44,942 nucleotides of DNA, taken from NCBI GenBank assembly GCA_050011095.1, contig JBEKJU010000002.1:1-44942 (forward strand). Reading direction: 5' to 3'. The notes under the pieces were generated by a model, which was not told the origin of the DNA, did not search any database, and saw only the letters and a program-made list of their open reading frames with translations. Of the stretch, positions 38,111-44,942 are shown one piece after another. The stretch comes from JBEKJU01 sp050011095 (GTDB lineage: Bacteria; Desulfobacterota; Syntrophorhabdia; Syntrophorhabdales; WCHB1-27). Each line of letters opens with the position of its first letter. Within the stretch, counting starts at the first letter, position 1. The position numbers and the translations under genes are program-made.

Positions 38111-39481
38111 TTACGCCCCATTCTTCCTGGCCCTGCCTTCCGCTATACCCAAAAGCTCCCACAAGTCCCTGCCGTCCTTAGGGAAGTATGCCGTACCCAC
38201 CTCCAAGCCCTTCTTCGCGCCCGGTGCCTGCCGCGATATCGTATTCACAATCGTGAATTTGAGGATGTTGAGGATGTTCCGGCCTTCTTCAAGCCCGTCC
38301 GATCCGGTTATCGCGACATAGAAGTGTGCGCCTCCGCTCCTCGTTATCATGGTATTCCTTCCGATGCAGTACTCGATGCCCTGATACATCCTCCTCAAGA
38401 GATCGTCTCCATATCCCGGTCCGAAGGCCTTGTTGTACGCGCGAAAGCCGGGCAGCCTGATGGAGACCACCGAAAAGCCTTTCTTCTGCCTCGCCATGTC
38501 CGCGAGGCCGTCAAAAAAAAGGCTGAACCGAAGGGCGCCCGTGGCCGGATCCCGGTTCGTCTGCCACTCCATCTCTTCCCGCATCCGCAGGCGGCCGAGA
38601 AAGAGTGACATCAGGACGGCGGTATCGCGCAGGCCAGTGATGGAGTCTTCCCGCAAAGGCCGCGAGGCCAGGGAGACGAAGCCGAGAAAACCGAAGGGTT
38701 TCTCGTCCACCATGAGGGGAAACCCGAAATATTGTCTTGCCCGTATACCGTCGTTCGGGAAAAGGAGAGGCCTCTCCCTGAGAAACCCGCTCTCTGAGGG
38801 GAGGAGGAACTCCCTTCCACCCTCCAGGACAGTGGAGGCGATCGTCATCCGCGTGGGGCATTCGGCGCCCAGAAATGACGCCGCACCCGCGCCTACCGCG
38901 GCGACTATCGAGAGCCTGCCTTTCCTCTCCACGCCCAAGAGCGCGAGGTCGCCCGCCGAGACGGAAAGGGCGTCCTTCAGGGCGTCCTCGATGAGGGATC
39001 CATCCGGGCGGGGCTGGCGTAGAAAATTGATCTGCCTCCGGAGCAGCGACAGCTCTTCCCTTTCCTCTTCCATCTCCCTGAGCCGCCTTTCCCTCTCGAC
39101 CTCTCTCGATACGACCCTCACGAAATGGGCGAGGATCTTCTTTTCCTTGTCGGTGAAGACCCATTTCTTCTTGCTGTCAACGACAATGGAACCGGGTATT
39201 TCGAGGGGATAGGCCATGAACGATTTTATCTCCTCTCTCTTGCCGTAATAACCAAGCGTCTCTTCGTCCTTGTCAAAGTTCCCGATTATGAGCGGTTCAT
39301 TGTGCTTCACCGCCCATCCGGCGAGCGTCCCGTCCAGGGGCAACAGCTTCGCCTTATCGAAGCTTTTCGCGAACGTAAGGGCGGAGAGGCAGGACAGATG
39401 CTCACCATCCCGCATAAAGAGGGCTACCGTGTGGGCCTCGTATACATTGAAGATGAGTTCTACGAAACCATCGAGGCTCAT
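38111..39481 (-). CDS. Dual GAF protein with degenerate GGDEF domain
   Basis: A 456-residue soluble protein. A GAF domain at residues 5-125 (AHTVALFMRDGEHLSCL, LPLDGTLAGWAVKHNEPLI) is followed by a coiled coil (126-155). A second GAF-like domain lies at 160-295 (ASTVLEGGREFLLPSE, YFGFPLMVDEKPFGFLGF). The C-terminal GGDEF-fold domain (305-456) has DPATGALRFSLFFDGL and VVSIRLPGFRAYNKAFG. Its active-site loop is RSGGAHF (GGAHF at 383-387) instead of GGDEF, so cyclic-di-GMP synthesis is unlikely. It may bind a nucleotide or act as a signalling scaffold. It overlaps the TtuA-like gene by four bases and precedes mreB by 38. Confidence 0.85.
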   Translation of the reverse strand: MSLDGFVELIFNVYEAHTVALFMRDGEHLSCLSALTFAKSFDKAKLLPLDGTLAGWAVKHNEPLIIGNFDKDEETLGYYGKREEIKSFMAYPLEIPGSIVVDSKKKWVFTDKEKKILAHFVRVVSREVERERRLREMEEEREELSLLRRQINFLRQPRPDGSLIEDALKDALSVSAGDLALLGVERKGRLSIVAAVGAGAASFLGAECPTRMTIASTVLEGGREFLLPSESGFLRERPLLFPNDGIRARQYFGFPLMVDEKPFGFLGFVSLASRPLREDSITGLRDTAVLMSLFLGRLRMREEMEWQTNRDPATGALRFSLFFDGLADMARQKKGFSVVSIRLPGFRAYNKAFGPGYGDDLLRRMYQGIEYCIGRNTMITRSGGAHFYVAITGSDGLEEGRNILNILKFTIVNTISRQAPGAKKGLEVGTAYFPKDGRDLWELLGIAEGRARKNGA

Positions 39482-40419
39482 GGTTCCGGGGGTGTGTAGA
39501 TATGGAAGCGGGCTGCCCCTTCAATGCCAAATCGCCCAAGGAGCCGGCAGAAGGCGCACTGTTGGCTGTAGGAGGGATAGCCGCAGACCTCACAGGTCGT
39601 CTTTTCCTTCTCTCCTTGCCTCTTTGCGCCCTCATCCCTGGCCCTCTTGAGGTACCCTTTGAGAAAGGCGATCTTTGTCGCGGGCGACACGTCCTCGACC
39701 CGGTTGAGGAGGCTCTTGTACAGGAGCGTCTTCGCCCCTTTCGAATAGGGGCACTCCTCGTACACGTAGTCAATACTGTTGACAAGCGCGTAGGCCGCCG
39801 CTTCCTTTTCCGAACAAAGAAAGAAGGGTTTTACCTTCTTGGCCAGGCTGTCCCCCTCGGCCTCACGGACCACGCCCTTTTTCCACAGGTACTCCTCTTT
39901 CCAGTGAAGGATGTTTCCGAGAAGCGCCGAGGCCTCGTCATCGAGGTTGTGTCCCGTGGCGAGCACGGAATATCCATATTCGGTACAGGCCCTGTTCATC
40001 ACGTACCTCTTGACCGTCCCGCACAGGGAGCAGGCAGGCCTTTTCATGATCCTCGCGAGTTCTTCGACCCCTTTGCTGAAGACCTCGGAAAGCGAGAAGG
40101 AATAGAGTCGCCGCCGCAGCTTGTCGGCCATCTTCGCGGCCTTCTCGAAAGAGACGCGCGAATAGTCCTGGATTCCGAGATCGATGTAAATACCGTCTGC
40201 CGGAAAGCCGAGCTTGTTTACCAGATACCACAGGGAGAGTGAGTCCTTGCCGCCCGATACAGCCACGAGCGTTTTGTCCTGCTTTCCCAAAAGCCCGTAC
40301 CTGTCGATGGTTTCTGAAACCCGCTTTTCGAAGAATGATACGAAATCGCTGCTGCAGAGAGCGGTATTATATTGCGGAAAGCGAATGTTGGCCTGCCCTC
40401 CGCACACCCTGCACTTCAT
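39478..40419 (-). CDS. TtuA/Ncs6-family tRNA 2-thiolation enzyme
   Basis: A 313-residue adenylating PP-loop sulfurtransferase. It has an N-terminal zinc finger (C3, C6, C22, with Asp where TtuA has His), PP-loop SGGKDS (55-60), the Fe-S cysteine pair C130/C133 (PACSLCGTVKR) and third cysteine near 223 (EECPYSK), LATGHNLDDEA, and a C-terminal CxxC...CxxC zinc finger (CEVCGYPSYSQQCAFC). Spacing matches Thermus TtuA closely. This family thiolates tRNA uridines using a thiocarboxylated carrier protein, encoded immediately upstream with a 4-base overlap. Target position (U54 or U34) is undetermined. Confidence 0.9.
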   Translation of the reverse strand: MKCRVCGGQANIRFPQYNTALCSSDFVSFFEKRVSETIDRYGLLGKQDKTLVAVSGGKDSLSLWYLVNKLGFPADGIYIDLGIQDYSRVSFEKAAKMADKLRRRLYSFSLSEVFSKGVEELARIMKRPACSLCGTVKRYVMNRACTEYGYSVLATGHNLDDEASALLGNILHWKEEYLWKKGVVREAEGDSLAKKVKPFFLCSEKEAAAYALVNSIDYVYEECPYSKGAKTLLYKSLLNRVEDVSPATKIAFLKGYLKRARDEGAKRQGEKEKTTCEVCGYPSYSQQCAFCRLLGRFGIEGAARFHIYTPPEP

Positions 40420-40604
40420 CCGCCTGATATCACCCGTATAATCCTTACCGTATCGTCCCGTTCCAACATGTGGTCCTCGGTGACGAGGGCCCCGTTCGAC
40501 ACGACGAGATGGGCCTCCTTGCTCAACGAAAACATCTCAAGGAGTCTGGCAACGGTAATGCGTCTGCCTATCTCGTGCACCTTCCCTTCCCATTCTACTG
40601 TCAT
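40416..40604 (-). CDS. TtuB/MoaD/ThiS-like sulfur carrier protein
   Basis: A 62-residue ubiquitin-fold protein: MTVEWEGKVHEIGRRITV, LLEMFSLSKEAHLVVSNGAL, LERDDTVRIIRVISGG. It ends in Gly-Gly, the thiocarboxylation site of sulfur carriers. Its stop overlaps the start of the TtuA-like gene (ATGA), pointing to a carrier-enzyme pair for tRNA thiolation. ATG 40604 fits the family N-terminus; a longer frame upstream runs into repeats. A MoeB/ThiF-type activating enzyme is not nearby. Confidence 0.9.
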   Translation of the reverse strand: MTVEWEGKVHEIGRRITVARLLEMFSLSKEAHLVVSNGALVTEDHMLERDDTVRIIRVISGG

Positions 40605-40671
40605 GGCAAATTCATAACACAACGGCCGTACGTTGTCAAAAGGTGAACGTGAGGGGCTAACGATCATGCGG

Positions 40672-40780
40672 GGATTCGGGTCCTTCCTTTTCATGACGGG
40701 TAGGCTCCGGCGGGTACCCGCGAAGCGGGTGTCGCGAAGCGGGTCGTGGCTTTGCTGCCGTAGGGGGCGACGCGAGCCCG
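40672..40780 (-). repeat. Dispersed hairpin repeat, copy D1
   Basis: Minus-strand copy with left end GGGCTCGCGTCGCCCCC, a long middle with two CCCGCTTCGCGGG-type hairpin modules, and right end CATGAAAAGGAAGGACCCGAA. Its middle resembles copy C2. Confidence 0.8.
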
Positions 40781-40794
40781 ACGGTGCATCTTTT

Positions 40795-40885
40795 AGGTTT
40801 CGGTCCTTCCTTTTCATGAGGGGGTGGCTCGGGGCACCCGCGAAAGCGGGTCGTGCTTTGCCCGTGGAAGGGGCGACGCGAGCCC
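40795..40885 (-). repeat. Dispersed hairpin repeat, copy D2
   Basis: Minus-strand copy: GGGCTCGCGTCGCCCCTTCC left end, a hairpin ACCCGCTTTCGCGGGT in the middle, and the right end CATGAAAAGGAAGGACCGAAACC. It is separated from D1 by 14 bases. Confidence 0.8.
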
Positions 40886-40898
40886 TATGGGTGCTTTT

Positions 40899-40965
40899 TT
40901 TCGGTTTCGGTCCTTCCTTTTCATGAAGGGGAGGCTCCGGCGGCTTGCTGCCGGAGGGGGCGACC
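40899..40965 (-). repeat. Dispersed hairpin repeat, copy D3
   Basis: Minus-strand copy with hairpin CTCCGGCAGC-AA-GCCGCCGGAG-type stem (40934-40956) and right end CCCCTTCATGAAAAGGAAGG followed by ACCGAAACCGAA. The left end is truncated at GTCGCCCCC. Confidence 0.8.
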
Positions 40966-40992
40966 GGGTACCCGCTTGCGGGTGTCCCAATA

Positions 40993-42345
40993 CTAGAACG
41001 GATAGCCCAGGCCCGCAAAGATCGCCATCCCCTCGCTTCCCACGCCCATATCGACGCGCCCCACGATATTGGGCCGGACTATGCCCCTGAAGCCGATACC
41101 GGGATTATACTTGAAGTTCTCGTGGCGGATGCTCGTGATATCCCGCATTACCGTTCCCGCGTCGAGGAAAGGCGCGAGCTCTATATCCGTGTCGACCTCA
41201 AGGATCGTCACGTGAAAAAGGCGAACGCGCTCTTCCAGGTTCGCGAGGATGTAGCTGTTGTCGATAAATCTATCGAGACCGTACCCGCGCAGCGTATTTT
41301 CCCCGCCCAGGATGCTCCGCTCGAGAAAGGGTACGTTATTCCCGAGGGTCTGGCTGTAAGCGAGGCGAATGACACTTACGAATCTCGCATCGTCCAAGGG
41401 GAAATAGCCCTTCAGCTCGGTTTCATAGTGATGGTAATCCGCGCTCGAACCGAGCTTTTCACTGCTCACCTCGAAGACCATCCTGCCATAAAGGCCTGAC
41501 GTGGGTGTAATGCGGGAATCCATGGAGTCGTGGATAAGGGCGATTCTCTGGGCGTGGGCGGTAAAGCCATCGATACCGGGGACCTGTTCTTCTGTAAAGC
41601 GGTCGCCGATAAAGGGGAGACCCTTGAGCGCCCCGTGTTCGATGGCGACGTCCCTGACCCTTTCGCCAAAGGCCAGTTGGAGGTTTTTCGCGATATCGTA
41701 TCCCACGGAGACGTTGAAGCCCCCCTCTTGATCCGTATAGTTCGTCTGGTCTCGCCGGCGGCTTTCCGACTGAAAGCCGAAGAACCGGGCCGAGCCGTCC
41801 GCGAAAAAACCGGCGTAGCCGTTCTCCTCGACCTTCGCGTCAAAGAGCGTCTTGTCCCGGAACCTCACGTCGTAGTCATGGTTGATGATCGTCGATTGTG
41901 ACAGGTTTACCTCCACCTGGCGATCCGGTTTGGGATAGAAGGCCCCATAGAGCGTGCCCGTGTATCCGAAGTTCTGGTTATAGTTGATTTGAGGCGCCAC
42001 GAGGGCGGTAACCTGATCCTTCGGCCCGTAAAAGAGGAGGGCGACGAGGGCGCCATACGAGAAGCCCTCGTTGGGTGTCGTGGCGGCAACCGGAACGGGG
42101 ATGGTGGCAACCTTGGACTTGGCGGAAGGGGGTTCCTTCCGGGGAGGATTATCGGGTTCGCCCCCACGGTTGTCGGCGCAGACCCCCGCGTTCGGGCACG
42201 CGGCCCAGGCCGCCTCCGGGGCGTCGTGTGTGCGGTTCTCGACCGCAAGAGGAGGTGACTGAGGACCAACGGGCGCCACCGCCGCGCATCCGGTCGCCGC
42301 AGACAGGAGGGAAAGAAGGAGGATGAATCTCGAAAATGGCTTCAC
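40993..42345 (-). CDS. Outer-membrane beta-barrel protein, BamA/surface-antigen (Omp85) C-terminal type
   Basis: A 450-residue exported protein. The N-terminal signal FSRFILLLSLLSAATGC is followed by a Pro-rich linker (about residues 20-75). The lipobox-like AATGC could be cleaved as a lipoprotein, but signal peptidase I sites (AAVA) also fit. No POTRA repeats are visible. From about residue 80, alternating strands run to the end, with the Omp85-like signature SILGGENTLRGYGLDRF and final GLGYPF with C-terminal Phe. It likely forms a barrel of the D15/surface antigen family. I chose GTG 42345 with CAAGGAG four bases upstream. It follows hpnI by 40 bases on the same strand, so it may share its transcript. 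Confidence 0.8.
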   Translation of the reverse strand: MKPFSRFILLLSLLSAATGCAAVAPVGPQSPPLAVENRTHDAPEAAWAACPNAGVCADNRGGEPDNPPRKEPPSAKSKVATIPVPVAATTPNEGFSYGALVALLFYGPKDQVTALVAPQINYNQNFGYTGTLYGAFYPKPDRQVEVNLSQSTIINHDYDVRFRDKTLFDAKVEENGYAGFFADGSARFFGFQSESRRRDQTNYTDQEGGFNVSVGYDIAKNLQLAFGERVRDVAIEHGALKGLPFIGDRFTEEQVPGIDGFTAHAQRIALIHDSMDSRITPTSGLYGRMVFEVSSEKLGSSADYHHYETELKGYFPLDDARFVSVIRLAYSQTLGNNVPFLERSILGGENTLRGYGLDRFIDNSYILANLEERVRLFHVTILEVDTDIELAPFLDAGTVMRDITSIRHENFKYNPGIGFRGIVRPNIVGRVDMGVGSEGMAIFAGLGYPF

Positions 42346-42385
42346 GCGGCTCCTTGCGCGCGCGGGCGTCTTCGACGGCCTTCGC

Positions 42386-43540
42386 TCACACCCGTACGAT
42401 CTTGCCCCCCCGGATAACCCGGTAATGGCTTCCCCTCCAGTGCACCTTCGAACCGGCAAGGCTGAAGAGCCAGACAAGGAAGCCGAGGGCGTCTTTGAAA
42501 GGTATGAGGAAGAGCCACCTGAGCCATTCCCTTGCTTTGATCACCTTCCCGTAGAGGACGAGGGCGAGGACGTACCTGAGGGCGAGGACGAGTCCCATAA
42601 GGACGAAGGAGCCCGTATGCGGGTTGGTCCACAAAAGGAGGAGGGCAAGGGGGAAGATATGGGTGATCCCATATCCGAGGAAACCCTTCGGCCTCGATGC
42701 CCTGTATGTCCTTGCCCATCTCACCTGATGGCGCAAATGGGCTGCGATACTCATCGATCCGACCCGGTTCTCGATCACGTGCCGGCTGAGGATATTCTCG
42801 TAGCCCCTTTGCCAGAGCCTGAACCCGAGCTGGTAGTCATCCGCGAGATAGTCCGCGATGGGGCCAAGGCCGCCGACGTCGAGAAGCGCCTCTTTCGATA
42901 CAAGAATGGAGGCGCCGAGGCCGAAGGTAACCCCTTCCAGTTGCCTTGCCACGAGCACCGAGGGAATAAAGTCGAGGGCAATGGTGAGGGATTCCAGGGC
43001 GCTCCCCACGGATGGGGGCCTCGATATCTTGTAGAGGGAGGTGACGATGCCTGTTTTTTTGCCGCGCCGGTATTCGGCGACGATGTGCCGCAGATAATCC
43101 TTGTCGACCACCATGTCGCTGTCACTGAGGGCGAGCATGGGGTAACGCGATTCAACTGCCAGGGCCATGAGGTTCAGCACCTTCTGGTTCGCCCCGGAAC
43201 CGACGTCCTTTACGACGATGCGGGCATCACAGCGGGCCTGATCAACAATCCCCTTAACAAGAGGGATGGCAGGGTCATCGGCCTCCCGAAAACCGAAAAG
43301 GACCTCGTAACGGGGATAGTCCTGAATGCAGAAACTGAAAAGGTTCTCGGAACACGAGGGGTCGATCCCCTTTATGGGCTTCAAGACCGAGACGGCAAGG
43401 GGTTCGTCCGTCCCCGCGGAAGGGGCGTGCCCGTGCGGTCCGGGCTTTCCGAAAAAGCCAACAACGCAGACGAGGGAGAGGAGGCCATAGATGCCTCCCA
43501 GAATAACGAGCACAAAGAGGACCAGGGAGAGGACCATCAT
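42386..43540 (-). CDS. hpnI: HpnI-type glycosyltransferase (hopanoid biosynthesis, ceramide glucosyltransferase-like)
   Basis: A 384-residue GT21-like membrane glycosyltransferase. There is an N-terminal membrane segment (LSLVLFVLVILGGIYGLLSL), then VSVLKPIKGIDPSCSENL, VLFGFREADDPAI, the catalytic SDSDMVVD (DxD-like), YLADDYQLGFRLW and the QxxRW motif QVRWARTYR. Two or three C-terminal membrane helices follow. HpnI adds an N-acetylglucosamine to bacteriohopanetetrol. The divergent hpnG supports the hopanoid call, though ceramide-type transferases share all these motifs. Confidence 0.82.
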   Translation of the reverse strand: MMVLSLVLFVLVILGGIYGLLSLVCVVGFFGKPGPHGHAPSAGTDEPLAVSVLKPIKGIDPSCSENLFSFCIQDYPRYEVLFGFREADDPAIPLVKGIVDQARCDARIVVKDVGSGANQKVLNLMALAVESRYPMLALSDSDMVVDKDYLRHIVAEYRRGKKTGIVTSLYKISRPPSVGSALESLTIALDFIPSVLVARQLEGVTFGLGASILVSKEALLDVGGLGPIADYLADDYQLGFRLWQRGYENILSRHVIENRVGSMSIAAHLRHQVRWARTYRASRPKGFLGYGITHIFPLALLLLWTNPHTGSFVLMGLVLALRYVLALVLYGKVIKAREWLRWLFLIPFKDALGFLVWLFSLAGSKVHWRGSHYRVIRGGKIVRV

Positions 43541-43591
43541 GGCGGGGAAAGATGTGACAAGAGGCTGCCTGAGATATTACAATAGAGGATT

Positions 43592-44326
43592 GTGAGACTC
43601 GTGCTCTTTTCGGCGCTTTCGAGAGAGGTCAGGGAAACGACCCGCATGCTGGGCGGGAGGACGAGGCTCCAGGGCCTCCCCTTCAGGGCATTTTGCGTCC
43701 GCCACCCTTCCCACAGCCTCACCTTTGCCGAGACAGGCATGGGCATCGAAAGCGCCACGCGCGTCTTTCTCCATATGCTGCAAAGGGACAGGCCCGACGC
43801 GGCGATCTCCCTCGGCTACTGTGGGTCGCTCTCGCCTGACGCCTCAATCGGTGACCTGATCTGGGCCTCCAAGGTCTGTCTCGTCGAGGGGCGGGGGGTC
43901 GAGACGCTTGCCCTCGACGATGCGCTCGGCGTGCTCGGGACGCTCTCCTCGCGCCTTCCGATACGGGCCGGCACGTTTCTCACCCTCAACCGATGGAGGA
44001 AGAAGCATGAGCTTGTCCGTACCATACCCCAAGGCATGCCGCTTCCCGTGTGCGACATGGAGACGTTCGGCCTCGCTCGGCTGTCGGTGGATCATGGGCT
44101 GCCCTTCTTTGCGATCAGGGCCGTGAGCGACGCCTCCGGTGAAGACATCCCCTTTGACCCGTGGAGCGTCTGCGACAGCTCCGGGACCTACAGGCTTTAC
44201 CGGGCGCTCGGCCTTTTCCTCTCCCGACCGCATCTTCTGGCCCATGCAATAAAACTCCGCCGGAACTCGAAGATTGCATCGCGCAACCTGGCCCTGGCGG
44301 TGAGCGCCCTGCTTCAGATACTGTAG
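43592..44326 (+). CDS. hpnG: HpnG-like nucleosidase (adenosylhopane nucleosidase)
   Basis: A 244-residue member of the nucleoside phosphorylase / MTA-SAH nucleosidase superfamily. It has AETGMGIESATRVFLHML, ISLGYCGSLSP, the substrate-binding VCDMETFGLARL, and FAIRAVSDASGEDIP (catalytic Asp). Hopanoid HpnG removes adenine from adenosylhopane to give ribosylhopane. The assignment rests on the adjacent hpnI. A plain MTA/SAH nucleosidase is less likely because the sequence is atypical for it. It starts at GTG 43592, 51 bases from the divergent hpnI. Confidence 0.82.
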   Translation: MRLVLFSALSREVRETTRMLGGRTRLQGLPFRAFCVRHPSHSLTFAETGMGIESATRVFLHMLQRDRPDAAISLGYCGSLSPDASIGDLIWASKVCLVEGRGVETLALDDALGVLGTLSSRLPIRAGTFLTLNRWRKKHELVRTIPQGMPLPVCDMETFGLARLSVDHGLPFFAIRAVSDASGEDIPFDPWSVCDSSGTYRLYRALGLFLSRPHLLAHAIKLRRNSKIASRNLALAVSALLQIL

Positions 44327-44942
44327 GTGCCTCCCGCGGGGGACTCTGCCTTTCCCCGGCCGATGCCGCGAAGCATCGTTCTCACGAGCGGGACAAACAG
44401 GGCCGATGGCAAAAGCACGATGAAGATGCCCGCCCAGAGCAGGGTGTAGTCGCCGATAAGGAAGGTGACGCACAGGTTGAAGACGATGACACCCAGATAG
44501 AGGGCGGGCCCCAAAAGATACGCCCACGGGCGGGTTCTCGGGCGGGATGCGTCTTTCATCCCCTTCGGGGAGAGAAGCCGGTCGATGAGCTGGAGCGTGG
44601 AGATGAGAAAAAACCCGACGAGAAACCAGCCGATGAAATTCGAGATCGGAACGCCGAAGTAGACGCCTCCTTTGGGATAGCCATAAATTCTACCGAGAAA
44701 CCACCGGGCGCCTTGCAGGGCCACAGGGTCTATGATGATGTCCAGATACATGCAGAAGAGCGCGCCGAGGAGGGTCACCCCGAAGAATTGTCCCATCGTC
44801 CTCTGTTCACGATGAGGGATGTCTCCCGCCCCACCACGGGGGGAGGCGGCGAAGAGGGCCACCGAGTATGACGCGTAGGAGAGGAAGACGAAGCTCATGG
44901 AGTCCATGAAGGGAACGCCGAGGACCCAGAGCTCCCTGCCCA
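44314..44942 (-). CDS. Carotenoid biosynthesis protein (DUF422/CruF-like), 5' end outside window
   Basis: The C-terminal 209 residues of a polytopic membrane protein of the carotenoid biosynthesis family PF04240, which includes the CruF and bacterioruberin hydratases. It enters at the right edge in frame with GRELWVLGVPFMDSMSFVFL. Further segments are FFGVTLLGALFCMYLDIIID, PVALQGARWFLGRIYGYPKG, GVYFGVPISNFIGWFLVG and LLGPALYLGVIVFNLCVTFL. At least five membrane helices are visible. The 3' end overlaps hpnG by 13 bases in convergent orientation. The exact reaction is not determined. Confidence 0.85.
   Translation of the reverse strand, partial: GRELWVLGVPFMDSMSFVFLSYASYSVALFAASPRGGAGDIPHREQRTMGQFFGVTLLGALFCMYLDIIIDPVALQGARWFLGRIYGYPKGGVYFGVPISNFIGWFLVGFFLISTLQLIDRLLSPKGMKDASRPRTRPWAYLLGPALYLGVIVFNLCVTFLIGDYTLLWAGIFIVLLPSALFVPLVRTMLRGIGRGKAESPAGGTYSI

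Larger units (their letters stand above)
40605..40992. other. Gene-free spacer holding three repeat copies
   Basis: The 388 bases between ttuB and the outer-membrane protein gene contain three minus-strand copies of the dispersed hairpin repeat in a row. The last 30 bases are a small hairpin GGGTACCCGCTTGCGGGTGTCCC. I see no gene; open frames across it are translated repeats. Confidence 0.7.

Noticed and set aside
40672..40965. CRISPR-like array
   Set aside because: Three tandem copies of a long hairpin repeat with no uniform short spacers and no cas genes.
40605..41018. Long N-terminal extension of the ttuB-like gene and plus-strand frames across the same region
   Set aside because: They read through three repeat copies; the 62-residue form is the complete ubiquitin-like fold.
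42323..43585. 420-residue open frame opposite hpnI
   Set aside because: Antisense shadow; Glu/Gly/Pro-rich composition without motifs, while hpnI has clear catalytic motifs.

Overview
This 44.9 kb window is an ordinary, dense, GC-rich bacterial chromosome segment, mostly housekeeping genes. Several traits together suggest an anaerobic Gram-negative bacterium of the Desulfobacterota (former Deltaproteobacteria), possibly a Syntrophorhabdus-like lineage. They are a CarD regulator, a sigma-54 two-component pair, an outer-membrane beta-barrel protein ending in Phe, the MEP isoprenoid pathway, hopanoid genes, a GlcD-type oxidase, GTP-type PEP carboxykinase and a split biotin carboxyltransferase. 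The placement is an inference from gene content; no 16S rRNA or other taxonomic marker was compared.

Layout. 1-1.7 kb: end of a GGQ release-factor-like gene, a tRNA-Gly/tRNA-Cys pair with its own promoter, then yjbQ and a small membrane protein on the minus strand. 1.85-7.7 kb: a tightly overlapping plus-strand operon xseB-ispA-dxs-tlyA-DUF4416-yicC-gmk-rpoZ. 7.7-11.7 kb: minus-strand glcD and ilvD, separated and flanked by a dispersed hairpin repeat and a 153 bp MITE-like element. 11.7-16 kb: plus-strand eno, a LarA-like gene, a Cys-rich small protein and a carboxyltransferase gene. 16-17 kb: a small HTH protein plus micro-ORF cassette. 17-22.8 kb: minus-strand yihY, smc and gltX1. 23-30.1 kb: plus-strand carD, a PIN-TRAM gene, ispD, ispF, gltX2, and an NtrB/NtrC-like pair. 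30.2-34.1 kb: minus-strand priA, murI and trpS. 34.2-36.9 kb: a GntR regulator and pckG. 37-40.6 kb: minus-strand ttuB-like, ttuA-like, a GAF/degenerate-GGDEF gene and mreB. 40.6-45 kb: repeat cluster, outer-membrane protein, hpnI, hpnG, and a truncated carotenoid-synthesis gene.

Themes. Isoprenoid supply (dxs, ispD, ispF, ispA) links to the hopanoid and carotenoid genes at the right end. Central carbon metabolism is represented by eno, pckG, the carboxyltransferase, glcD, the LarA homologue and ilvD. Translation and RNA quality control are represented by two GluRS, TrpS, TlyA, TtuA/TtuB, the release-factor-like protein and YicC.

Most unusual points: a PriA that has lost every visible helicase motif but kept all eight zinc cysteines; a dispersed modular hairpin repeat in at least four intergenic regions; a MITE-like element flanked by CTAG; facing promoters that appear to start transcription at the start codons of yjbQ and xseB; tandem operator-like repeats before gntR; and an NtrC-like regulator with a non-Fis C-terminus. 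I saw no CRISPR array, prophage or complete insertion sequence.
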